Made by a program: the position numbers and the translations under genes. From the NCBI RefSeq assembly GCF_022965805.1, contig NC_133105.1, positions 33,118,867 through 33,182,866 of the forward strand: DNA of 64,000 bases, given 5' to 3'. Under the pieces are notes generated by a model that searched no databases, had not been told where the DNA came from, and saw nothing but the letters and a program-made list of their open reading frames with translations. This DNA is from Primulina eburnea. Lineage: Eukaryota > Streptophyta > Magnoliopsida > Lamiales > Gesneriaceae. Shown here one piece after another: positions 55,327 through 64,000 of this stretch (position 1 is its first letter; each line of letters begins with the position of its first letter).

Positions 55327-56401
55327 ATGCCTCCTAGACGTATGGTTAACCAGGAAGATAGGACTGAGGACAGGGAGCACCGAGAGGAGGAAAGAGCCAA
55401 TCCTCCACCTCCACCACCACCTCCAGATATGCAGGCGCAGATGCTTGCAGGCATGACGCAGTTCTTCGCGCAGTTTGCGAGGAACCAGACTGCTGTAGGC
55501 CCCGAGGAGAGGCCTAGACCTGAGGCGGTATATGAGAGGTTCCGGAGGATGAGTCCGAAGGAGTTTGCGGGTACCACTGACCCGATGATAGCTGAAGGGT
55601 GGATCAAGTCCATCGAAGTGATTTTCGACTTTATGGAGCTGGCAGATGCTGATAGGGTACGTTGTGCCATTTTCTTATTAACTAGAGACGCCAGACTATG
55701 GTGGGAGAGTGCGTCAGTGGCAGTCAATTTACAGGTGCTGCCTTGGAATGGTTTTAAAGTGGTTTTCTACTCCAAGTACTTCACTGAGGAAGTACGAACC
55801 CGACTCACCAACGAGTTCATGACGCTGCGGCAAGGAGATAGTAGCGTAGCAGAGTTTGTGAGAAGGTTTGAGAGGGGGTGTCACTTCGTGCCCCTCATTG
55901 CGAACGATGCCCAAGCAAAGTTGCGGCATTTTCTGAATGGACTGCGGCCGATCTTGCGCCGCGATGTGAGAGTAGCTGGTCCCACTTCTTATGCAGTCGC
56001 CGTATCTAGAGCATTGGCGGCAGAGCAGGACCAGCGAGATATTGAGGCAGATAGGAAGGGCAAGAGGCCCTACCAGGCTCCACCGCAGCAGCAGAATCAG
56101 AGGCCTCAGTTTAAGAGGCCGTTTCAGGGACCGCCAGCGAAGAAGCCATATCATGGACCGCCTAAGGGCAAGGGTCCAGTTCAGCAGCAAGGGACGCCTC
56201 AGAAGCCCGTTGCCTTCCCCGTGTGTCCTAAATGCAATCGTCAGCACCCGGGACAGTGCTTGTATGGATCAGGCAGGTGCTTCAAGTGTGGAGCTACAGA
56301 TCATATGCTGAAGGAGTGCCCACAGTGGAAGCAACCAACCCAGGGCAGAGTATTTGCCATGCATGCACAGGAGGCGGACCCAGACACCACCCTACTGACT
56401 G
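55327..56401 (+). CDS. gag: Gyp-F Gag (exon 1 of a predicted spliced gag-pol)
   Basis: It starts MPPRRMVNQEDRTEDREH at 55327, with an eight-proline run near residue 30. The Gag core covers about residues 70-240 (RFRRMSPKEFAGTTDP, DARLWWESASVAV, FYSKYFTEEVRTRL, VAEFVRRFERGCHFVPL). A basic Pro/Gln-rich linker follows, then CPKCNRQHPGQC and the CCHC knuckle CFKCGATDHMLKEC near residue 318. At 56401 the frame meets a GT donor. Splicing to 56582 joins it in phase to protease. If unspliced, the frame continues to 56523 and adds about 40 very hydrophobic residues. Confidence 0.82.
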
Positions 56402-56581
56402 GTAAACTTTTCTACCTAAGCTCGGTATTATATTGTCTTGCATGTGGAATTTTTCTTCTTGGGATTATTAGCGTGCTATTAATACTTTGGGTACCTAAGG
56501 TTATTGAGTTCTATTGTGCTTAAGGTTTATGGTATAAATTTTGAGATATAAGTTAGTTTGTGTTGTGCTAACGCGTCTCAG
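56402..56581 (+). other. Predicted 180-bp intron between gag and protease in Gyp-F
   Basis: Donor ACTG/GTAAAC, acceptor GTCTCAG/GAAAC, a U-rich body, and a consensus branch sequence CTAAC at 56568-56572, though only about 10 bases from the acceptor, which is short. Removal joins the frames exactly (LTG + [17 protein letters not shown]). Gyp-D and Gyp-E have no insertion at the equivalent place. The intron contains in-frame TAA at 56521, so pol cannot be read without splicing. Confidence 0.65.
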
Positions 56582-59159
56582 GAAACATTTTCATTAAGAG
56601 ACTATCCACAACTGCGTTGATAGACTCAGGAGCCACTCACTCCTTCATATCAGAGACGTTTGCCAATCATTTAGACCTCAAGTCCATCGGCCTAGACGTG
56701 AATTTTTCGGTAGTAGTCCCATCAGGGGAAGAGCTGTTAGCTACCAGTGTGGTCAGAGATATCGACCTAGAACTGCATGGCCACCTAGTGTATGCAGATT
56801 TAATCATATTGCCGATGCCAGAATTCGACATTATCTTGGGCATGGACTGGCTGACTAAGAATAGAGTTCTGATAGATTTTCAGAAGAGGTCAGTTTTAGT
56901 TAGACCGCCGGGCATGGAGCAATTTCTTTTTGAGACAGCCAGATGGAGAAGCTTTCCTCGCATGATTTCATGCATGCAGGCGAGGAGTTTGATCTCCAAG
57001 GGATGCCAGGCCTTTTTGGCTAGTATTATTTCAGCACCTGACGTGTCCACTCCATCCTTATCAGAGGTGCCAGTAGTCAAAGAATTTCCAGACGTCTTTC
57101 CTGATGACGTCACCGGTCTTCCACCAGAGAGAGAGGTGGAGTTTGCAATCGATCTCGTGCCAGGAACAGCGCCAATCTCCAAGGCGCCATACAGATTAGC
57201 TCCAGCTGAGATGTTAGAGCTCAAACAGCAGATTCAGGAGCTCCTCGACAAAGGGTTTATCCGCCCTAGTTTCTCACCGTGGGGCGCACCAGTGCTTTTT
57301 GTGAAGAAGAAGGATGGGAGCATGAGACTGTGCATCGATTACCGTGAGCTGAACAAGGTAACAATCAAGAACAAATACCCTTTGCCTAGAATCGAAGACT
57401 TGTTCGATCAATTGCAGGGAGCCACCGTGTTCTCTAAGATAGATATTCGATCAGGGTACCATCAGCTGAAAGTGAAGGATGCAGATGTCCACAAGACAGC
57501 TTTTAGGACCAGATATGGGCATTACGAGTTCTTGGTGATGCCATTTGGATTGACAAATGCTCCAGCGATTTTCATGGACCTCATGAACCGAGTATTTCAG
57601 CCGTTCCTCGATCAATTCGTCATAGTATTCATTGACGACATTCTTATTTACTCGAAGAGCCATGAGGAGCACAACCAGCATTTGAGGACAGTTTTGCAGA
57701 CCTTGCAGAGTCGCAAGTTATTTGCGAAATTCAGTAAGTGTGAATTTTGGCTGCAGAAAGTTGCATTTTTGGGGCATATAGTATCCAGCAGTGGTATTGA
57801 GGTGGACCCATCGAAAGTAGCAGCCGTTAAGGAATGGGTTGAGCCAAAGAACGCATCAGAAATCCGCAGCTTTTTGGGTTTAGCCGGTTACTACCGTAAG
57901 TTCATTCGAGGATTTTCATCTATAGCAGTACCACTCACTTCACTCATCAAGAAGAATGCCAAGTTTGTGTGGAGTGAAGAATGCCAGAAGAGCTTCGACA
58001 CGTTGAAGCAAGCTCTTATTTCGGCGCCAGTGCTAGCCATGCCAACAGGGCAAGGTGAGTTTGTGCTTTATACCGATGCATCTAAGCTCGGATTAGGCGC
58101 AGTGTTGATGCAACAGGGTCGAGTTATAGCTTATGCTTCCAGACAGTTAAAGGTGCATGAGAAGAATTACCCGACTCACGATCTTGAGTTAGCCGCCGTT
58201 GTCTTCGCACTGAAAATTTGGAGACACTATCTATACGGCGAGAAATGTCAGATTTTCACCGATCACAAGAGTCTCAAATACTTCTTCACGCAGAGAGAGC
58301 TGAATATGAGGCAGAGACGGTGGTTGGAACTTGTGAAAGATTATGATTGCGAGATTAGCTATCATCCGGGAAAAGCTAACGTCGTGGCAGACGCGTTGAG
58401 CAGAAAAGTGGCAGTGATAGCTCAGTTGACAGCTCAGAGACCACTACAGTCGGAGATTCAGAAGTTTGGGCTAGAGATTTATCGTGATGGCAAGGCTCCT
58501 AGGCTGTCTAATCTGACAGTCAAATCTGGTTTGCTAGACCGAATCCGAGCAGGTCAGTCTTCAGATGAGCAGTTACAGAAATGGAGACTGAAAGACGAAG
58601 CCAAGGGCAGTGTGCTGTACATAGTTTCAGACGGCATTGTGAGATACAGAGGTAGAATGTGGGTGCCTAGTGTTGGTTCGATCAGACAGGATATTTTGAC
58701 AGAGGCACACGCATCTCCGTATTCCATTCACCCAGGAGGCACCAAGATGTACAAAGACCTTCAGTTATTGTATTGGTGGCCAGGGATGAAGCGAGACATC
58801 CGTAGGTTCGTATGAGAATGTCTCACTTGTCAGCAAGTAAAAGCTGAACATCAGAGACCATCAGGGTTGGTAAAGTCACTCCCCATCCCCGAGTGGAAGT
58901 GGGAGAACATTACTATGGATTTTGTTGTTGGGTTGCCGAGATCAGTCAGAGGATCGAATTCCATTTGGGTTATAGTGGACCGACTCACTAAGTCAGCGCA
59001 TTTTCTGCCAGTGAAGACGACTTTCTCTATGACGCAGTATGCGGAGCTTTATCTCAGAGAGATAGTTCGTTTGCATGGATTTCCAGTCTCTATTGTGTCC
59101 GACAGGGACCCGAGGTTTACATCGTCCTTCTGGAAGAGCTTACATGCAGCCATGGGGAC
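56582..59159 (+). pseudogene. pol: Gyp-F Pol: protease, RT, RNase H and partial integrase
   Basis: Protease ([16 protein letters not shown] at about 56611; DSG rather than DTG), RT ([35 protein letters not shown], catalytic [10 protein letters not shown] at about 57628), RNase H ([37 protein letters not shown]) and the integrase zinc domain ([19 protein letters not shown]) lie in one frame to TGA 58813-58815, which splits the zinc domain just before [13 protein letters not shown]. The frame then resumes into the core ([22 protein letters not shown]) and is cut at 59159 by the Cop2 LTR. Except for that stop, the visible part is intact. Confidence 0.88.
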
Positions 59160-61231
59160 TGTTAGAGTAGGTGCACGTCGAGCCAAGTGTTGGGCGACTG
59201 TTCACAATGAAACTCTTTGTATAAACGATCTTTATTTTAATAATATTTCAATTTATTAATTTGGCGCATCTTTATCTTTATACCCATGCTAGTTGCATAG
59301 ATAAAGTCCTTGAATATACAAATAGTAGAAAGAATATGAGATGCTCATATGATGAGTATCATGAAACTCATATTTGGAATACTGTATATTCTAAACCGTT
59401 CCTAGTCGATTCAGCCGCCACTAAGAAGGATAAAGGCCGCTCGAGTTAGAGACTAGTATCTGCGATGTGAGTACCATGTTTCATTGGTAGGGGACATTGT
59501 GATGTCCGATCATGCAGATAGGTGCTCCTTGTAGAGTGCACTGAACAACCCTCCATAAAAGGACTTTCCAAGTGGTTCTCACTTATCGAGTGGAAAAGTC
59601 CTGGTTTATGGTTGTACAAAGTTAGTCCTTATGACCCGGGACAACATTGAGACTCTATGTGCTAGCGTTTCACTTTGACTTGTTTACCGACTCTTATGGG
59701 GTCATTAGGTGGCAAGGTTGGGTGTTACGGCGAAACATATAGGAGTCGATGCATTGTAGTCGGGGATTCACCGCTTACCTACGGGTATGGATATCCTATG
59801 TGTTTTTCATGTATATGTGGGTTGAAATCTCTGATCAGAGTATGGTGGTAATTATGAAAGGGGTTTCATAGATTACACCATCGATGCAACCACAACATGA
59901 CACATAGTATCGATTCATTGACAACTCTCGATAAACCAATAGTTGTCGAATCGGTCGGGATATATGAGATGAAGGGACCGTACTGTACGCTAACCATAAT
60001 TGATTGGTTCTTGCAGGCACTATCATGTGATACCTAGGGAATCACGTAAGCGATGCTGCTAGACGTTTAACGTGATTGGTTGGGTACTATCAGACTTGAG
60101 TTCTGACGTTCTTGTTATCAAGGTGTTGATAAGTAAGAATGGAGCAATTAGGGTATGCTCGAATAAGGACATGTTTAGTCCGAATCACATTATGATGTGA
60201 ACCCACGGCTAGTTGTATCAATGAACCATTGAGGGCCACACAAGTACTTGCTTTGTAAATCCCGAAGAGAAGTAAAATAGTTCAATGTGTTGAACGGCTT
60301 GTAAATGTGTTTATGAGCGGAAAAGAAAAATTTAGAAGTATGACTTCTATGAGAGAAATATTAATTTTAATTTTTTGGAAGTGTTCCTAAATTAAAATTT
60401 GGCCAAGTAAATAATGTGTTTGAAAATTGTGATTTTCATAAACATTATTATGGACTAAATTAAATTAATCCAAGTGTTGAATTAATTAAACACTAGTGGA
60501 CCTAGTAGAGTCCAAATAATTATTTTAATTCAAGTGTTGAATTAATTTTATATAATTGGGCCTTGTAGAGCCCAATTGGAAATTATTATTTAAACTAGTG
60601 GGCTTGTATAAAATTCAAGCAAAGTAGTATTGGGCTCAAATTGTTTGAGACAATAATATTAGTCCATGGGCCCTTGTGAAGGGTTTCAAGCCCACATGCA
60701 AAGGGGATTAGGGTTTGCATGCTTGGAGTAATAGCCAAAATACTTTTTAATAAAATATTCAAAAGAAGTGCAACTTTTGAGACAACTTTTGCAACTACCT
60801 AGGCTAGTCTCCCACTCCTCCATGCATACCTCTTGGCCGAAAATTCACAAGTTTTTACACCAATTTTCTCTCATTTTTCTCTCAAGTTTTGTTCTTCATT
60901 TTGGAGACAAAAATTCTTTCTCTTTGAAAAATCCTCAAACTTTTCTAGTGCAATTTTTGAGGGGGTTTACCTTGTGAGTGGTGGGCCTTATTTTGAAGAA
61001 AAGAAAGGTGTTGGAGGCTTGTAGATCTTCAACCTAGAAGAGTCAAGTTGTTTACAACTTGATTGGAGCCATACATCAACTTTGCTAAGTTGATAGGTAT
61101 ATTTTTCTTACCTCCTATGTATGGATTTTTATTTGTAAATATAGTGCAAATCAAGGGGGCCGAAAAATGCATGATAAAATCTTAAATTTTGCTTCCGTTG
61201 CGCTTATTGCCCCGTAACCGGTCCGCTTTCA
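59160..61231 (+). repeat. Cop2 5' LTR
   Basis: 2072 bp, TGTTAGAGTAGGTGC to CCGCTTTCA. It is homologous to the Cop1 LTR with added sequence around 60530-60760, where Cop1 is shorter. No gene is supported. Confidence 0.87.
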
Positions 61232-61233
61232 AG

Positions 61234-61245
61234 TGGTATCAGAGC
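61234..61245 (+). other. Cop2 primer-binding site
   Basis: An exact TGGTATCAGAGC. Confidence 0.9.
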
Positions 61246-63067
61246 TTAGGTTGCGGATTTTGTACTATATTTACGTTATATTATGTTGAGTATCGATTTC
61301 TAACCGCTTGAAATTTTTTGTGCATAAATCTTCAAGGCCGAAATTTTGAGAAACAAACCAAAAAAATAAAAAAAAAAAATATTTTCGGGCAGCATGTTGC
61401 TGCCCGTGAGTTTCGGGCTGCCCGAATTATTTCGGGCAGCATGTTTGGGCAGCCTACGGGCTGCCCGGAAAATTCGATTTTAATAAAAAAAAAAATTTTT
61501 TTTTGTGTGTTGCCGGAATCCGGCGACGGAGCTCCGGCGACGGCGGTGACGACTAGGGTTTCCAAAAGTGTTTTGGATAATCCAAGTGTCATGGGCCTTA
61601 AGATGTTGGGCCATTGGATGGCCAACATAATTTGTGAATTTTAAATAGGCCAAAGTATTTTTGGTGAAAAATGAGTTTTGGGCCCTTAAGTTTAAAATTA
61701 CAAATGTTGCACATATATTTTTCATAAAATAAATAATTGAAGTGGGACTTTAATTATTTATAGTAAATTGTGATTTATAAGAAATTCAATTATAAATAAA
61801 TTAATTTGAAAGTAGACAAAGGGGTTTGTATACTTTGTTAATTTAATTTATAATTGTGGCGGTTAGTGATTGGTTCAAGATACATAATATTGGATCAATT
61901 AATTATAGTGATAATTAATTGATGGTGTATGATATTTGATATTGTGCATGAAGGATGATCAAAAGCCCAAGCCCAATTTGCTAGGTGTATGCTAGGATAT
62001 TTGTGTTGTATGATTGTAATAATTATCAATTTATAAAGTGGGCTTGGTTTATGGCCCGTTCCCACCCCATGAGATGTATCCCTATGTGCCATGGATATTT
62101 AATTGTAAATATTAGAATAGGGGAAGATCAAGATTGGAAGATGGTGGCCTTGGTGATTATGAAGATCGAAGACATGTAATATTGGATGCTAATGTAATAA
62201 TTTAGTTGCATTGCATCCCTGCATTTACCCTAGGATTGGACCTAGGCCCGTGTTTGGCTCACACGGGCCATTAGTTTTGGGGCGATTGATCATCCTTGTA
62301 CTGTTTTCTATTTATAATATATGCATGATATGTTATAAATAATGAGTATGTGCGTTATTATTATTATAATAACAAAGTTGCATGAATCCGGCAAACATAC
62401 GATCAAACATGGCGAGCTTTTAAAATAAAATTAATGATGAGACCTTTCAAAATTAAAAACCCTCATTTTGAATAAGATTCAAAATTAATATCAAGTCCGA
62501 AAAGGGGAATTATAAATTTGTTTATAATTTCCTTGTCTTCCATCGACAATGGATGCATGATGAACGCTACCCGTACTCGGGGCTCGGCTCATATTATTGA
62601 GGGGGCCCTGGGTGCCGGAAAGCTGTGACATCCATTGACATGGTGATGTGAACTACGTGGAACTCCCATGATTTCGGCTCATATTATTGAGGGAACTCAT
62701 GGCGACCGTCCATTAAGGTTCAATATCGATGGGTTAGGCTTGACACGTAAAGATGAACGACGTCATATTATTGGGTCCTAATCAAACGTGAGACAAAAGA
62801 ATACGTAGAGGGTTGCATGGCGATGCAATTGGAAACTACCTTTTAGGAGTTGTGATGGCCGATATTATTCGGGATCACAATTCGCTAATTGGACCTTACG
62901 TACCTACTGAGGAAAGTGTTTCCCGTTTTCACTAGAGGGTAGTGAAAATGTCAAAACAGTGGGAGCGATAATTTATAAAGTAAAAGTCCAAACTTTATAT
63001 CTTATTAAATATTTTAAAATAGTCATTAACATTTATCTGTTTTACTTTTCAGTACAAATCTTTGACA
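61246..63067 (+). other. Cop2 long untranslated leader
   Basis: 1.8 kb without a supported gene. GGGCAGC/GCTGCCC motifs cluster at 61386-61468 (six or more arms), and ATATTATT recurs at 62591, 62681, 62765 and 62862, positions equivalent to those in Cop1. Short open frames on both strands at 61318-61725 come from the inverted motifs and A/T runs. Confidence 0.6.
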
Positions 63068-64000
63068 ATGTCATCAATTCGCAACCCGTTTTCCGTAATT
63101 CTCGAAAAACACATTCTAACCGGACCAAACTATATCACTTGGCTAAGAAATTTAAAGATTGTCCTAAACTCGGAGAAGATCGCGTATACACTGACTGAGG
63201 CGCCCCCTGCTGAGGCTCCTATAGGCTGCACTCCTGAGGAATTGCAGACCTACAAGGAATGGTGTGACCATGACTTGAAGGCGAAGTGTTATATGCAGGC
63301 TTCAATGAACGATGAGCTGCAAAGGCGATTCGAGGATGCAAAGAATGCTGCTGACATTCATATGAACCTCAAGGAGCTCTTCGGAGAGCAGACTCGGCCT
63401 TTGAGGCATGCCACAGTAAAGGAGCTCATCACTTTACGCATGCGAGATGGGACTTCAGTCCATGAGCATGGCCTAAAGTTGATTGGGCTCGTGGACAAGC
63501 TCGTAGGCATGGATTTGGTGTTGCCTTCGGAGTTGACCACTGATGTGTTGCTGCTGTCGCTGCCTAGCTCTTTCGATCCTTTCGTTGTGAACTTCAATAT
63601 GAACAAGCTCGAGCCCAGCCTTGAAGAGTTGGTGAACATGCTTGTGACCTTTGAGTCCACAATCAAAAAGGAGAAGCAGGTTCTTTATGTGGGCTCTTCA
63701 TCTGGCACGAAGACCGGTCCACATGGGAAGGGAAAGAAGCGTTCTTTCCAGCGCCCCAAGAAGAGCGAGCCCTTGAAGAGGCAGACTCCGAGTCCCTTAG
63801 TGGCAGCCGCGCCAGCAAAGGCTGAGAAGACTGTTGACATCTGTCACCACTGCAAGAAGCCTGGACATTGGAGGCGTAACTGCAGGGAATATCTTGCGCA
63901 GAAGGGTTCTGCCAAAGGTATGTTCTATATTGAAGTTAACATCTCGATTAACTCTACTTCTTGGGTATTGGATACCGGCTGTGGCTCACATCTCTGTAAT
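63068..64000 (+). CDS. gag-pol: Cop2 Gag and protease start, open to the window edge
   Basis: 311 codons with no stop, starting MSSIRNPFSVILEKH. The copia Gag core is complete (GPNYITWLRNLK, ELQTYKEW, ELITLRMRDG, LLLSLPSSFDPFV); a CCHC knuckle CHHCKKPGHWRRNC lies near residue 258, and the protease motif WVLDTGCGSHLCN closes the window. Where Cop1 has a TAA after the zinc knuckle, this copy has TAT, so gag and pol form one frame. It is probably a young and possibly autonomous copy; the rest of pol is not visible. Confidence 0.88.
   Translation, partial: MSSIRNPFSVILEKHILTGPNYITWLRNLKIVLNSEKIAYTLTEAPPAEAPIGCTPEELQTYKEWCDHDLKAKCYMQASMNDELQRRFEDAKNAADIHMNLKELFGEQTRPLRHATVKELITLRMRDGTSVHEHGLKLIGLVDKLVGMDLVLPSELTTDVLLLSLPSSFDPFVVNFNMNKLEPSLEELVNMLVTFESTIKKEKQVLYVGSSSGTKTGPHGKGKKRSFQRPKKSEPLKRQTPSPLVAAAPAKAEKTVDICHHCKKPGHWRRNCREYLAQKGSAKGMFYIEVNISINSTSWVLDTGCGSHLCN

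Larger units (their letters stand above)
52346..59159 (+). mobile_element. Gyp-F: Tekay-like gypsy element with gag-protease intron, cut by Cop2
   Basis: LTR 52346-55091, primer-binding site, gag, predicted intron, pol up to the integrase core, where Cop2 enters. It belongs to a different family from Gyp-A, C and E (LTR starts TGTAGTGCCC, ends GTTCGTTACA) and is nearer to Gyp-D in protein sequence. It is inserted in the Gyp-E 3' LTR; the left flank is AGGAA and the right flank is outside the window. Confidence 0.9.
59160..64000 (+). mobile_element. Cop2: Ty1/copia element, 5' part, running off the window
   Basis: LTR 59160-61231, primer-binding site 61234-61245, a 1.8-kb leader and an open gag-protease frame to the last base. 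It is the same family as Cop1 and aligns with it along its whole visible length. It inserted into the Gyp-F integrase (left flank GGGAC). Confidence 0.9.

Overview
The window is plant nuclear DNA made almost wholly of LTR retrotransposons. Every intact primer-binding site found is the plant initiator-Met type (TGGTATCAGAGC, sometimes with a mismatch). The elements are Ty1/copia (a SIRE-like element and two copies of another family) and long-LTR Ty3/gypsy elements whose pol ends in a chromodomain (Tekay/Del-like chromoviruses). There is a fragment of a plant-specific plant-mobile-domain (PMD) gene and one end of a CACTA transposon, but no intact host gene. A eudicot, perhaps an asterid, is my guess from the look of the SIRE-like element; this is weakly supported.

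Layout. 1-3026: minus-strand LTR of a Tekay-like family, cut by the window edge, inserted into a PMD reading frame (3027-3771, minus). 3772-8137: old debris comprising unassigned sequence, a CACTA end (5471-5935), an inverted repeat built from LTR ends (5953-6572), an exon-like reading frame (7065-7367) and a decayed SIRE-like LTR (7380-8080). 8138-13994: 5' part of a copia element (Cop1) with gag, a protease relic, a deleted integrase core and part of RT. 13995-25341: a SIRE-like copia element inserted in the Cop1 RT; it has gag, pol, two paralogous antisense ORFs and an 885-residue 3' ORF, and its 3' LTR is cut at 25341. 25342-32767: Gyp-A, a minus-strand gypsy element with good LTRs and gag but a ruined pol. 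32768-43946: Gyp-C, split by Gyp-D (34395-42160, minus, with 5-bp target duplication GGGCA) and cut by Gyp-E (43947-52345). Gyp-E is the best preserved gypsy element; gag and pol share a frame separated by one TAG. Gyp-F (52346-59159) lies in the Gyp-E 3' LTR and has a predicted 180-bp intron between gag and protease. Cop2 (59160-64000), a relative of Cop1, lies in the Gyp-F integrase and runs off the window with an open gag-pol frame.

Order of events from the nesting: Gyp-C was hit by Gyp-A (LTR), Gyp-D (gag) and Gyp-E (RNase H). Gyp-F then entered Gyp-E, and Cop2 entered Gyp-F, a four-level nest. SIRE entered Cop1. A later deletion fused the SIRE 3' LTR to the Gyp-A LTR at 25341/25342.

How the genes work together: each autonomous element encodes Gag (particle) and Pol (protease, RT, RNase H, integrase), in the order PR-INT-RT-RH for copia and PR-RT-RH-INT-chromodomain for gypsy. 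The most unusual signals are the antisense ORF pair in the SIRE element, the intron in Gyp-F, the persistence of pol-defective Gyp-A, and clusters of GC-rich hairpin motifs in every gypsy LTR family here. The motif differs in each family, and a similar cluster sits in the copia leaders.
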